DNA of 64,000 nt from NCBI RefSeq assembly GCF_014654675.1, contig NZ_BNBC01000028.1, positions 36,496-100,495 of the forward strand, given 5' to 3'. Positions 31,752 through 40,286 of the stretch are shown piece by piece; position 1 is the first letter of the stretch; each line of letters begins with the position of its first letter. Origin of the DNA: Streptomyces spiralis (lineage in GTDB: Bacteria; Actinomycetota; Actinomycetes; Streptomycetales; Streptomycetaceae). Made by a program: the position numbers and the translations under genes. The notes under the pieces are model-generated. The model made no database searches. It saw nothing but the letters and a program-made list of their open reading frames with translations, and was not told where the DNA came from.

Positions 31752-33014
31752 ATGCCACCGACGAACGCCGAAGCGACCCCCGGAACGCCCACCGGAACGA
31801 CCGACCGAGCCGTACCCACCGCGACCGCTCCGGCGACGGGCAACCCCTACCGCCGTCTCTTCGCCCTCCCCGGCGCCCGCGCCTTCACCGCCGGGAACCT
31901 CATCGCCCGGCTGCCCTCGGGCATGTTCGGCGTGAGCGCGGTCGTCATGATCGCCGGGGCCCGCGGCTCGTACGCCCTCGCCGGCGCCGTGACCGCCACC
32001 GGCCTGGCGGCGACCGCGGTGACCGCGCCCTGGATCGCACGGCTGGTCGACCGCCACGGCCAGGCGCGCATCGCCGTGCCCGCCACCGTCTGCGCGGTGC
32101 TGGGCAGCCTGGCCCTGGTGCTGTGCGTGCACTACGACGCCCCGGACTGGACCCTCTTCGCCGCCTACGCCGCCACCGCGACCACCCCCAACACCGGCGG
32201 AATGTCCCGCGCCCGCTGGGCCCACCTGCTCAAGGGCGATCCCGAGGCCCTGCACACCGCGAACTCCTTCGAGCAGGCGGCCGACGAGCTGTGCTACATG
32301 CTCGGCCCGGTCCTCGCGGCCTTCCTGTGCGGCACGGTCTTCCCGGAGGCCGGGACGCTGACCGGGGCGGCGCTGCTGCTCACGGGCATCCTGCTGTTCG
32401 CCGCCCAGCGCTCGACGGAGCCACCGCCCCGGCCGCTGTCGTCCCGGGCGAAGGCACCCCTGCGCGCCCCGGGCATGCCGGCGCAGCTCGCGGTCTGTCT
32501 CGCCATGGGGGCCGTGTTCGGGGCCATGGAGGTGGTCACGGTGGCGTTCGCGGACGCCCAGGGGCACCGGTCGGTGGCGGGCGTGGCGCTCGGGTTGCAG
32601 GCGGCCGGGTCGTGCGTGGCGGGTCTGGTGTTCGGGCTGCTGCGGCCGGCGGGACCGGCCGACCGGCGGCTGCGGTGGTGCGTGGCGGCGATGACGGTTC
32701 TCATGACGCTGCCCCTGCTGGCCGCCGCTCTGACCGGCTCCCTCCTGCTGCTGTCGGGGGCACTGCTCGTGGCCGGTACGGCGACGGCGCCCACCATGGT
32801 CACCAACATGACCCTGGTCCAGCAGCGCACCCCCGAGGGCCGCCTCAACGAGGGCATGACCCTCGCGGTGACCGGCCTCCTCGGCGGCATCGGCTGCGGC
32901 AGCGCGGCCGGCGGCTGGGCGGTGGAGCACCTGTCCCCGACGGCGGCCTACGGGGTGCCGGTCACGGCCGCGGCGGTGGCGCTGCTGATCTCCCTCGTCC
33001 GACGGACCGGGTGA
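31752..33014 (+). CDS. MFS transporter
   Basis: A 420-residue transporter with about 12 hydrophobic segments, the first after residue 45 (FTAGNLIARLPSGMFGVSAV), and the helix 2-3 loop motif ARLVDRHGQARI. Sequence type suggests a drug or small-molecule exporter but the substrate cannot be inferred. ATG 31752 lies two codons after an in-frame GTG; neither has a strong ribosome-binding site. It is divergent from the LysR gene, a common regulator-target arrangement. Confidence 0.85.
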   Translation: MPPTNAEATPGTPTGTTDRAVPTATAPATGNPYRRLFALPGARAFTAGNLIARLPSGMFGVSAVVMIAGARGSYALAGAVTATGLAATAVTAPWIARLVDRHGQARIAVPATVCAVLGSLALVLCVHYDAPDWTLFAAYAATATTPNTGGMSRARWAHLLKGDPEALHTANSFEQAADELCYMLGPVLAAFLCGTVFPEAGTLTGAALLLTGILLFAAQRSTEPPPRPLSSRAKAPLRAPGMPAQLAVCLAMGAVFGAMEVVTVAFADAQGHRSVAGVALGLQAAGSCVAGLVFGLLRPAGPADRRLRWCVAAMTVLMTLPLLAAALTGSLLLLSGALLVAGTATAPTMVTNMTLVQQRTPEGRLNEGMTLAVTGLLGGIGCGSAAGGWAVEHLSPTAAYGVPVTAAAVALLISLVRRTG

Positions 33015-33177
33015 CCCGGCGGTCTTGCGTTCGCCCGCGCCGAAGGATGCCGAGCACGTGCCCGGTGTGGTTCGATGAGAGGGAGGCCCCCGCCCGGACC
33101 GGCATCCAAGCGGGGACCCCTTTTCACCGGAAGGCGGTTACCGACCGGGAGCCCTCACTAGTTCTGAGGACTGCCGG

Positions 33178-33276
33178 TCACCGCCCGACGAGCCACCTCC
33201 CGAACTCCCGGATCACCGCGGCGATCCGCTTGTACAGGGGCTTCTTCTTCGGCTTTTCCTTCCGGTGGCACCCCAT
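33178..33276 (-). CDS. 32-aa basic small protein
   Basis: A short gene starting MGCHRKEKPKKKP, continuing with an amphipathic segment (YKRIAAVIREFGRWLVGR) and ending in TGA. Twelve of its 32 residues are Lys or Arg. The ATG has a very strong ribosome-binding site (GGAAGGAGG) at correct spacing, which is the main evidence that it is expressed. The Shine-Dalgarno sequence is part of a 14-bp inverted repeat with 33372-33385 and can be masked in the mRNA. Function unknown; the helix could bind membrane or nucleic acid. Not recognised. Confidence 0.65.
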   Translation of the reverse strand: MGCHRKEKPKKKPLYKRIAAVIREFGRWLVGR

Positions 33277-33278
33277 CG

Positions 33279-33385
33279 GCGCCCTCCTTCCAGACGAGGC
33301 AGCCAAGATCCCGGTGACTGCCGCCTTCAGGCTCGGGCCGGGCCCCGAAGGCGTGGGGCCCGGAACGTCCTTGGAAGGAGGGCGC
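33279..33385 (-). promoter_or_regulatory. inverted repeat able to mask the ribosome-binding site of the 32-aa gene
   Basis: 33279-33292 and 33372-33385 are perfect 14-bp complements (GCGCCCTCCTTCCA and its reverse). On the minus-strand transcript the upstream arm would pair with the GGAAGGAGG of the 32-aa gene, closing an ~80-base loop that itself contains a 9-bp GC hairpin at 33338-33363. This looks like a translational switch or attenuator. The right arm also makes a plus-strand ribosome-binding site before GTG 33391. Confidence 0.5.
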
Positions 33386-33480
33386 GTTCAGTGCGCCCGC
33401 AGATCGTATCGCCCTGTTCCGCTACGAGTTGGCCTACATCACCCGTCGCAGACATGCGCAACATGGGCCGCTGCACGCGG

Positions 33481-33511
33481 AACGGGCCGCTCCTGGAGGG
33501 AGCGGCCCGTT
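33481..33511 (-). terminator. terminator of the FG-GAP protein gene
   Basis: AACGGGCCGCTCC pairs with GGAGCGGCCCGTT around a 5-base loop, about 30 bp past the stop of the FG-GAP gene. It has no T-tract. Confidence 0.7.
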
Positions 33512-33542
33512 GCGGTGCCTTCGGGGAAGGCGGGGGTTCGGG

Positions 33543-34487
33543 TCAGAACAGCAGGCGGTAGGTGTTCCAGCCGCTGGTGCCGATCTTCACCCGGGACGCG
33601 AACGGGGCGGACGCCTTGCCCGTGCCCTTGTACAGGTACAGGGCGCCGGTGGAGTCGCGGCCGACCAGGTCGGTGATCCCGTCGAGGTTGATGTCGCCCA
33701 CGGAGACGATCTTGTTGTAGGTGTTCCAGCCGGCACCGATGCGGGTGCGGGCGGCGAAGGGCGCGTTGGAGTCGCCGGTGCCCTTGTAGAGCCACAGCAC
33801 GCCCGAGCTGTCCTTGGCGACGATGTCGTCCTTGCCGTCACCGGTGAGGTCGCCCTTGCCGGTGAGGTCGGTGTAGATGTTCCAGCCGCTACCGACCTTG
33901 CGGCGCTGGGTCAGCTTGCCGTCGCCGTAGCTGAGGTAGAGCCACAGCACGCCGGAGCCGTCCCGGGCGATCAGGTCGTCGGCGGAGGCACCACCGAGGT
34001 TCCCGGCCGAGAGCACGCGGTTGTAGATGTTCCAGCCGCTGCCGATGAGCAGGGGGTCCGTGTCCCACTTGGTGTAGTACAGCTGGCTGCCGTAGACGTC
34101 CCAGAGGCCGTCCGAGTGGCCGTCGGCGTTCTGGTCGACCTGGGTGATGAAGCGGGAGTCCTGCCAGCCGTCACCGACATACTCGCGGGAGCCGAGGCCG
34201 CCCGAGCCGTTGGGCGCGTAGCCGTAGATGGTGCCGCTGCTGTTCACGCCGTACAGCGCGTTCACCTGGGTGCCGCCGGTCGCGGTGCTCGCGGTGTACT
34301 TCGAGACGGACGGCTTGGCGTTCACGGAGACCTGCGCCGCGGTACGGGCGGGTGCGTCCGCCGCGCCGGCGGCGCTGGTACCGGCCGCCACCAGTGCGGC
34401 GGTGAGCGCCGCGACGGTGCCGCGCGCCACCGCGCGGCGGGCGTTCAGGCCGGAGCTTTTGACCACGAGGGTCCTCCAGTTGGTCAT
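33543..34487 (-). CDS. secreted FG-GAP/VCBS repeat protein
   Basis: A 314-residue exported protein. A signal peptide with an Arg pair (NARRAVARG, then ALTAALVAAGTSAAGA) is followed by at least four beta-propeller-like repeats of ~45 residues. Repeats contain GSGWNIY or GAGWNTY and calcium-binding-like loops DQNADGHSD, GDLTGDGKDD and GDINLDGITD, with LWLYKGTGD. Such proteins are usually extracellular binding proteins; no catalytic domain is present. ATG 34487 is chosen because it places the signal peptide correctly. Confidence 0.82.
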   Translation of the reverse strand: MTNWRTLVVKSSGLNARRAVARGTVAALTAALVAAGTSAAGAADAPARTAAQVSVNAKPSVSKYTASTATGGTQVNALYGVNSSGTIYGYAPNGSGGLGSREYVGDGWQDSRFITQVDQNADGHSDGLWDVYGSQLYYTKWDTDPLLIGSGWNIYNRVLSAGNLGGASADDLIARDGSGVLWLYLSYGDGKLTQRRKVGSGWNIYTDLTGKGDLTGDGKDDIVAKDSSGVLWLYKGTGDSNAPFAARTRIGAGWNTYNKIVSVGDINLDGITDLVGRDSTGALYLYKGTGKASAPFASRVKIGTSGWNTYRLLF

Positions 34488-34705
34488 GAGGAAGGGTTCG
34501 ACCGCCGGTCCGGCCCGATGGCGCACACCGGTGCCGCCGGCGGGACCCAGGGGTACTCCATGATCCTTACACGTGTCTTTTACATGTCAACGGTTTTTCC
34601 TCATGGCACGAAAGCGGGACAGAAGCGGGACAGAAGCGGGACGCAAGTGCAACACGAGGCGTACAACCTTTTCGGCGCGGCCGGTGACGGGTCCCGGGAA
34701 CGACG

Positions 34706-34777
34706 AAGGCCCCGCCGCTCGGAAGCGACGGGGCCTTGCCCACATGGGGTGCGGGGTCCGGGGGCCAAGGCCCCCGG
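34706..34777 (-). terminator. tandem terminator hairpins after ssrA
   Basis: Two stems downstream of the tmRNA on the minus strand: CCGGGGGCC/GGCCCCCGG (34758-34777) and AAGGCCCCG/CGGGGCCTT (34706-34737). Together they should end ssrA transcription before the FG-GAP gene. Confidence 0.7.
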
Positions 34778-34788
34778 CTCCAGCTGGG

Positions 34789-35185
34789 TGGAGATGGCGG
34801 GAATCGAACCCGCGTCCAACGGTGCGGAACCAGGGCTTCTCCGTGTGCAGTCCGCTTCGATTTTCTCGGCCCCGGAGATCACGCGGACAAGTCTCCGACG
34901 GGCTCAGTCACTGTGTGGTTTCCCTCTTCACCCCGTGACCGGGATCAAGGTTTAGTCCCCTAGCTGATGCCAGGATCCGGGTCGGGAACAGCCCCGGGCT
35001 GACACTCCCTTAGTAGGAGGCTCGCTCTGCTACCTGAGATCAGGCAGCGAGGGCGAAGGCCTGCTGGGAGGAATCGCGCTTGGTGTTGGCGATTATTTTT
35101 TTCGGCCTGTGGTTTACGAGATCATGGCCGCTTCCTCGACACGCTTCCCCTGCTTCGACAGCCGCTGTCGAAACCGATCATCCCC
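34789..35185 (-). ncRNA. ssrA: transfer-messenger RNA
   Basis: A 397-nt tmRNA. The 5' end GGGGATG pairs with CATCTCC at the 3' end (one G-U) to form the tRNA-like acceptor, the T-arm is GGGTTCGATTCCCGCC, and the discriminator is A with CCA not fully encoded. The reading frame at 35040-35090 encodes the tag ANTKRDSSQQAFALAA, resuming on GCC and ending in TGA. It rescues stalled ribosomes and marks the unfinished protein for proteolysis, acting with SmpB encoded 190 bp upstream. Confidence 0.96.
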
Positions 35186-35374
35186 ATGTTGATTTCTCAA
35201 GGTGCGCACCTGCCGTGAGGTGCAGGTGCCATGGTACGGAACAACGCCCGTCGACGCCACCGTATTCCCGCCGGTCACCCGGCCGTCGTACGGCGTTCGT
35301 ACCAGGTCCAACGCGACCCGGCACCGGAACATTCCCGACCCGGCTACCGCCCCGGCTCCCGGTTCGGTCCCGGC

Positions 35375-35854
35375 TCAGGCGCGCTGCCTGCGGCGCACCG
35401 CCGACATCGCGCGGTCCGCCTCGCGCCGGTCCTGCTTCTCGCGCAGGGTCTGGCGCTTGTCGTACTCCTTCTTGCCCTTCGCCAGGGCGATCTCGATCTT
35501 GGCGCGGCCGTCCTTGAAGTACAGGGCGAGGGGCACGATCGTGTGACCCGTCTCCTGGGACTTCGACTCCAGCTTCTCGATCTCCACCCGGTGCAGCAGC
35601 AGCTTCCGCTTGCGGCGGGCGGTGTGGTTGGTCCAGGTGCCCTGGCTGTACTCGGGCACGTGCACGTTGTACAGCCACGCTTCGTGAGCGTCCAGTTGCA
35701 CGAAGCCGTCGACCAGCGAGGCCCGCCCCTGGCGCAGCGACTTCACCTCGGTGCCGGTGAGGACCAGGCCGGCCTCGTAGGTGTCGAGGATGTGGTAGTC
35801 GTGCCGCGCCTTCTTGTTCTGCGCGATCAGCTTGCGCCCTTTTTCCTTAGCCAT
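35375..35854 (-). CDS. smpB: SsrA-binding protein SmpB
   Basis: A 159-residue RNA-binding protein that delivers tmRNA to stalled ribosomes. It is the usual length and has the core segments IAQNKKARHDYHILDTYEAG, GTEVKSLRQGRASL and GKKEYDKRQTLREK with the basic C-terminal tail. ATG 35854 (MAKEKGRK) is chosen as the family start; ATG 35866 would add four residues and lacks a ribosome-binding site. It precedes ssrA in the same direction. Confidence 0.96.
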   Translation of the reverse strand: MAKEKGRKLIAQNKKARHDYHILDTYEAGLVLTGTEVKSLRQGRASLVDGFVQLDAHEAWLYNVHVPEYSQGTWTNHTARRKRKLLLHRVEIEKLESKSQETGHTIVPLALYFKDGRAKIEIALAKGKKEYDKRQTLREKQDRREADRAMSAVRRRQRA

Positions 35855-35950
35855 AGTGCCCACCATTTTCGCACTACGGAGGGGTCGCGGGGAAAGATTA
35901 TCGGGGGCGTGCGTCGGCGGGCACCGCGTACGCGGTCGGAGCCCCCACGG

Positions 35951-37144
35951 TCACGAGGCGTCGTCGCCCAGGCCCGTGAGGACCGTACGCGCCCGTCCCA
36001 GGGCGTCACTGCCCGCGTCCAGGTCCGGAGTGATGCCGTGACCGTCCACGCTGCGGCCCGACGGGGTGCGGTAGTGCCCGACCGTGAGTTCGGCGACGGA
36101 GCCGTCGGGCAGCCGGCTCGGCATCTGCACGGAGCCCTTGCCGAAGGTGCGGGAGCCCACCACCACCGCGCGGCCGCGGTCCTGAAGGGCGCCGGTGAGC
36201 AGCTCCGCCGCGCTCATCGTGCCGCCGTCGACGAGCGCGACCAAAGGCCTTCCGGTGTCGCCGCCGGGGCCGGCGTGCAGGGCGCGCTGCGTGCCGTCGA
36301 CGTCGTAGGTGGCGACCAGGCCGCCGTCGAGGAAGGCGGAGGCGGTGGTGACGGCCTCGGTGACCAGGCCGCCGGAGTTGCCCCGCAGGTCCAGGATGAT
36401 CCCGGTGCCCGAGGGCGACCGCCGTACCGCCGTACGGACCTTCTCGCCCACGCCCTTGGTGAACGCGGTGATCTTGATGACGGTCACCCCGTCGGCCAGA
36501 CGCCGCTCGGTGACCGGGTCCGTCGAGAGACGGGCGCGGCGCACGGTCTGCGTCCACACGCGCGTGCCGCGCTGGAGGCCCAGGGTGACGGCCGTGCCCG
36601 CGGGGGCGTCCTCGGCGTCGCCGCGCAGTAAGGAGACGACCTGCGTGACGGGCAGCCCGTCCACCTTCTCGCCGTCCACGCTGCGCAACCGGTCGCCCTG
36701 GTGGATCCCGGCGTCGGCCGCGGGCGAGCCGGGCTGCACCTTGGAGACGTCGATACGGCCGTCCCGCTCGCGCCGCGCCGACAGGCCGACGCCGGTGTAC
36801 TGGCCGTCCAGGGCTTCCTGGAACTCCTCGTAGTCGCCCTGGGAGTAGACGGCGCCCCAGCGGTCGCCGCTGCGGCTGACGGCCCGTTCGGCGGCCTCCA
36901 TGGGGGACTTTCCGGCGGCCATGGCCTCCTCGGCCGCCTTTGTCACCTGTTCGTGGTGGCCGGCGGGTTCGAGCTCGGTCGAACCGGCCGCCTGCGCGGA
37001 GGACTTCCGTCCGGCGCCGTCCGGCACGGAGCCGGGCAGGGAGCCGGTCGCCGCGCCGGCCACGAGCACGCCCGCGAAGACCAATGTCAGGGTGGCCCCG
37101 GCGCGGTTGCGGCGGGGCTGACAGAACGGGTCACGACCTGACAT
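35951..37144 (-). CDS. S41 family C-terminal processing peptidase with PDZ domain
   Basis: A 397-residue exported protease. An N-terminal hydrophobic segment (ATLTLVFAGVLVAGAATG) acts as signal or anchor. A PDZ domain covers ~residues 120-205 (GRIDVSKVQPGSPAADAGIH), then the S41 catalytic domain (ILDLRGNSGGLV). The Ser-Lys dyad is in GGTMSAAELLTGAL and FGKGSVQMP. It would trim or degrade cell-envelope proteins. ATG 37144 is the only sensible start. It lies 68 bp after ftsX in the same direction. Confidence 0.9.
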   Translation of the reverse strand: MSGRDPFCQPRRNRAGATLTLVFAGVLVAGAATGSLPGSVPDGAGRKSSAQAAGSTELEPAGHHEQVTKAAEEAMAAGKSPMEAAERAVSRSGDRWGAVYSQGDYEEFQEALDGQYTGVGLSARRERDGRIDVSKVQPGSPAADAGIHQGDRLRSVDGEKVDGLPVTQVVSLLRGDAEDAPAGTAVTLGLQRGTRVWTQTVRRARLSTDPVTERRLADGVTVIKITAFTKGVGEKVRTAVRRSPSGTGIILDLRGNSGGLVTEAVTTASAFLDGGLVATYDVDGTQRALHAGPGGDTGRPLVALVDGGTMSAAELLTGALQDRGRAVVVGSRTFGKGSVQMPSRLPDGSVAELTVGHYRTPSGRSVDGHGITPDLDAGSDALGRARTVLTGLGDDAS

Positions 37145-37212
37145 GGCGGTGAGTCTAGGACAACGCCTCACAGCCGTACGTCCGCTTGGCCGTACGGCCC
37201 TGTTGGCGTGTG

Positions 37213-38130
37213 TCACACCTTCAGATACTTGCGCAACGCGAAGAACGCGGCGAGCGCGGGCATCAGCAGGCTCGTCGCGAGGATGAGCGGCAGCTTGGTC
37301 AGCACGGCGTCCCAGCCGATGAAGTTGATCAGCGTGAGCTTGTGCGCCAGGTCGAGACCGTGGTCGATGATGAAGTACCGCGCGGTCACCAGGAATCCGC
37401 ACGCCACCGTGCCGCCGATCAGTCCGGCGACGGCGGCCTCCATGATGAACGGCGCCTGGATGTAGAAGCCGGAGGCGCCCACGAGCCGCATGATCCCGGT
37501 CTCCCGGCGCCGGCTGAACGCCGAGACCCGCACCGTGTTCACGATCAGCATCAGCGCCACCACCAGCATCATCGCCATCACCGCGCGCGCGGCCCAGTTC
37601 ATGCCGTTCAACAGCCCGAAGAGGTTGTCCAGGATGCCCTTCTGGTCCTGGACCGACTGGACGCCGTCGCGTCCGTTGAAGGCGCTGGCGATGACCTTGT
37701 ACTGCTCGGGGTTCTTCAGCTTGATCCGGTACGACTCCTGCATCTGGTCGGGCGTGAGGGAGCCGGCCAGCGGGGAGTCGCCGAACTGCTCCTTGTAGTG
37801 CTTGTACGCCTCGTCCTGGGACTCGTAGGTGACCGTCTCGACCACCGACATCTTCTTCAGGTCGGCGAGGATCGCCTTCTTCTGGTCCTCGGTGACGGCG
37901 CCCTTGGCGCAGTTGGGGTCGTTCTCGGCGTCGCTCTTGTTGCAGAGGAAGATCGAGACGTTGACCTTGTCGTACCAGTAGCCCTTCATCTTGGTGACCT
38001 GGTCGCTCATCAGGAGCGACCCGCCGAACAGGGCGAGCGACAGGGCGACGGAGACGACGACCGCGAAGGTCATCGTCAGGTTGCGGCGGAGACCGACACC
38101 GATCTCCGACAGGACGAACTGGGCGCGCAT
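37213..38130 (-). CDS. ftsX: cell division ABC transporter permease FtsX
   Basis: A 305-residue membrane protein with the FtsX layout: a short cytoplasmic start (MRAQFVLSEIGVGLRRN), helix 1 (FAVVVSVALSLALFGGSLL), a large extracellular loop of ~140 residues with two Cys (LCNKSDAENDPNCAKG), and three helices at the C-terminal end. With FtsE it activates septal peptidoglycan hydrolases. The gene follows ftsE by 33 bp. Confidence 0.94.
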   Translation of the reverse strand: MRAQFVLSEIGVGLRRNLTMTFAVVVSVALSLALFGGSLLMSDQVTKMKGYWYDKVNVSIFLCNKSDAENDPNCAKGAVTEDQKKAILADLKKMSVVETVTYESQDEAYKHYKEQFGDSPLAGSLTPDQMQESYRIKLKNPEQYKVIASAFNGRDGVQSVQDQKGILDNLFGLLNGMNWAARAVMAMMLVVALMLIVNTVRVSAFSRRRETGIMRLVGASGFYIQAPFIMEAAVAGLIGGTVACGFLVTARYFIIDHGLDLAHKLTLINFIGWDAVLTKLPLILATSLLMPALAAFFALRKYLKV

Positions 38131-38163
38131 GGCGTCTGGTCAAGCCTTTCCGACGTGGACTCT

Positions 38164-38853
38164 TCAGTGCTGGTAGCCGTAGACGCCGCGCGCCTGGTCG
38201 CGGACGAGGCGGCCCTTCTCCAGCTCGATGACGCGCTTGCGCATCTGGTCCACGATGTTCTGGTCGTGGGTCGCCATCACCACGGTCGTGCCCGTCCGGT
38301 TGATGCGGTCGAGCAGCTTCATGATGCCGACGGAGGTCTGCGGGTCGAGGTTGCCGGTGGGCTCGTCGCAGATGAGCAGCTTGGGCCGGTTGACGAAGGC
38401 CCGCGCGATGGCCACGCGCTGCTGCTCACCACCGGAGAGCTCGCCCGGCATACGGTCCTCCTTGCCGCCGAGCCCGACGAGATCGAGCACCTGCGGCACC
38501 GACTTGCGGATCTCACCGCGCGACTTGCCGATCACCTCCTGCGCGAAGGCCACGTTCTCGGCGACCGTCTTGTTCGGCAGGAGGCGGAAGTCCTGGAACA
38601 CCGTCCCCAACTGGCGGCGGATCTGCGGCACCTTCCAGTTGGAGACGCGCGCGAGGTCCTTGCCGAGGACGTGCACCTGGCCGTGGCTGCACCGCTCCTC
38701 GCGGAGGATCAGCCGCAGGAAGGTGGACTTTCCGGAGCCGGAGGACCCCACCAGGAACACGAACTCGCCCTTCTCTACCTCCAGGGAGACATCCCTGAGG
38801 GCGGGGCGGGTCTGCTTGGGGTAGACCTTGGAGACATTGTCGAATCGGATCAC
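38164..38853 (-). CDS. ftsE: cell division ATP-binding protein FtsE
   Basis: A 229-residue ABC ATPase. Walker A is GSSGSGKST, the signature LSGGEQQR, and Walker B LLICDEPTG followed by NLDPQTS. Adjacent ftsX confirms the assignment. GTG 38853 (MIRFDNVSKVYPKQ) gives the family start; the longer frame has no coding character. Confidence 0.95.
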   Translation of the reverse strand: MIRFDNVSKVYPKQTRPALRDVSLEVEKGEFVFLVGSSGSGKSTFLRLILREERCSHGQVHVLGKDLARVSNWKVPQIRRQLGTVFQDFRLLPNKTVAENVAFAQEVIGKSRGEIRKSVPQVLDLVGLGGKEDRMPGELSGGEQQRVAIARAFVNRPKLLICDEPTGNLDPQTSVGIMKLLDRINRTGTTVVMATHDQNIVDQMRKRVIELEKGRLVRDQARGVYGYQH

Positions 38854-39103
38854 GGATGCACCACGGGTCGCCGGGGGTAGATGAGCGTGACCATACGCGA
38901 GTCGGGTGCGCGAGCGCAGTCGCCGGTCTGGGTTGCGGGCCAGTTGTACGTTTTGTCTGCGCTTCGGCGGGGCAGGAACGGGGGCTTCAGGGGGACCTGA
39001 GGGGAGCCCGAGCTGAAATCCGGGGAACCTGGCATTGTGGTGAGGGGAACGTTCGCGTGTCCGCGGGCGTTGTAGAGGTAACCGGTGCAAGGAGGGCGAG
39101 CGC

Positions 39104-39295
39104 ATGACGTACGACCGGCTGGTGTGCGCGAACTGCGCGGCGCCCGTGAGCGAGGGCCGGTGCCCCGTGTGCCGTGCGAACCGCGAGCGGCTGCAGCAGG
39201 AGAACTTCTTCGCGGGGCTGAACCCGATGGCGCTGATCGCGCTGCTGGCGGTGCTGATCGCCGCGGTGGCGCTGCTGGCGCACCAGACGGCTTAA
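39104..39295 (+). CDS. small zinc-ribbon membrane protein
   Basis: A 63-residue protein with two CxxC pairs (LVCANCAAPV and RCPVCRAN), a likely zinc ribbon, followed by one C-terminal transmembrane helix (MALIALLAVLIAAVALLA). ATG 39104 follows AGGAGG at ideal spacing. It is divergent from ftsE, separated by ~250 bp. Function unknown; the arrangement suggests a tail-anchored protein with a cytoplasmic metal-binding head. Confidence 0.85.
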   Translation: MTYDRLVCANCAAPVSEGRCPVCRANRERLQQENFFAGLNPMALIALLAVLIAAVALLAHQTA

Positions 39296-39323
39296 GCCGG
39301 CCGCGAGGCGTATCGGACCACGC

Positions 39324-39356
39324 GAAGGGCCCGGAGCGACAGGCTCCGGGCCCTTC
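39324..39356. terminator. bidirectional terminator
   Basis: A perfect 14-bp stem (39324-39337 with 39343-39356) and 5-base loop between the convergent zinc-ribbon gene and the LAETG protein gene. Confidence 0.85.
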
Positions 39357-39398
39357 GGCGTCATATGCCGGGTACGCCCCGTGGACGTGCGGCTACGC

Positions 39399-40286
39399 TC
39401 AGGCTGCGGCTCCGCCGCGGCCCGACACCAGGCGCGGCAGGATACGGAAGCCGACACCGCCGGCGATCATCGTCGCGGCACCGATCAGCAGGAACGCGGT
39501 CTGCCCGGCACCCGTCTCGGCGAGCTCCTTGCCGTTGCCCTGCGGCGCGGTGTTGGCCGGGGTGGTGGAACCGGTGTCGGTCAGGGCCGAGGAGCCCTGG
39601 TCCTGCGGGGCGGGGGTGTTGCCGTCGGGGGTGGTGCCGGTGTCGCTTCCGTCTTCGCCCTGGTCGCCGGTGGCGCCCTCGGAAGTGCCCTGCGCGGTGC
39701 CCTGGGACGTGCCTTCCGACGTGCCCTGGGACGTGCCTTCCGACGTGCCCTGGGACGTGCCTTCCGACGTGCCCTGGGACGTGCCTTCCGACGTGCCCTG
39801 GGACGTGCCCTGCGAGGTCCCCTGGGACGTGCCTTCCGACGTGCCCTGCGAAGTGCCCTGGGACGTGCCCTGCGAGGTCCCCTGCGACGTGCCCTGGGAC
39901 GTGCCCTGCGAGGTCCCCTGCGACGTGCCCTGGGACGTGCCTTCCGAGGTCCCCTGGGACGTGCCCTGGGACGTGCCCTGCGAGGTCCCCTGGGACGTGC
40001 CCTCGGTCACACCGAGCGACGCGCCTTCACTGGTGCCCTGGCTCGTGCCTTCACTGGTGCCCTGGCTCGTGCCCTCGCTGGTTCCTTCGCTGGTGCCCTG
40101 GCTCGTGCCCTCGCTGTTGCCGCCCGAGTCGTCACCGCTGCCCGTGCTCACGCCCAGCGAGACCGGACCGACCTGAACATTCGCATCCAGCGCGGACGCC
40201 GCGCCCGCGGCGGTCAGCGAGGCGCCGGCCGCGATCACGGCGCCGGCGGCTATCCGCGCGACCCGGATCCGCGTCTTCTTCGTCAT
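39399..40286 (-). CDS. LAETG cell-wall-anchored protein with GTSQ/GTSE repeats
   Basis: A 295-residue exported protein. A signal peptide (IAAGAVIAAGASLTAAGAAS) is followed by a short head, about 37 tandem tetrapeptides alternating QGTS and EGTS, a Thr/Pro-rich spacer, then ELAETGAG, a hydrophobic helix (TAFLLIGAATMIAGGVGF) and an Arg-containing tail. LAETG fits the LAxTG motif of class E sortases, so it should be linked covalently to peptidoglycan. The repeat probably forms an extended stalk. Residues 83-95 (EGASLGVT) break the pattern. Function unknown. Confidence 0.86.
   Translation of the reverse strand: MTKKTRIRVARIAAGAVIAAGASLTAAGAASALDANVQVGPVSLGVSTGSGDDSGGNSEGTSQGTSEGTSEGTSQGTSEGTSQGTSEGASLGVTEGTSQGTSQGTSQGTSQGTSEGTSQGTSQGTSQGTSQGTSQGTSQGTSQGTSQGTSEGTSQGTSQGTSQGTSEGTSQGTSEGTSQGTSEGTSQGTSEGTSQGTAQGTSEGATGDQGEDGSDTGTTPDGNTPAPQDQGSSALTDTGSTTPANTAPQGNGKELAETGAGQTAFLLIGAATMIAGGVGFRILPRLVSGRGGAAA
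39680..40115 (-). repeat. 12-bp tandem repeats encoding (Q/E)GTS
   Basis: About 36 copies of a 12-bp unit, GACGTGCC(C/T)TGG or TTCCGAC on the plus strand, inside the LAETG protein gene. Copies are highly similar, so the copy number is likely to vary by replication slippage in 12-bp steps without frameshift. Confidence 0.9.

Larger units (their letters stand above)
33015..33542. other. intergenic region with a small gene and paired repeats
   Basis: About 530 bp between the MFS gene and the FG-GAP protein stop. It holds a 32-aa minus-strand gene (33178-33276), a 14-bp inverted repeat that includes its ribosome-binding site, a strong inner hairpin (33338-33363) and the FG-GAP terminator (33481-33511). 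Confidence 0.6.

Noticed and set aside
33391..33561. 56-codon plus-strand gene
   Set aside because: Good ribosome-binding site, but the frame runs through a terminator hairpin and its second half is the hairpin translated.
35186..35240. Heat-shock (HAIR-like) site upstream of ssrA
   Set aside because: CTTGAG is present but the matching ACTCAAG half is absent.
39680..40115. CRISPR-like repeat array
   Set aside because: The 12-bp units have no spacers and encode (Q/E)GTS in frame.
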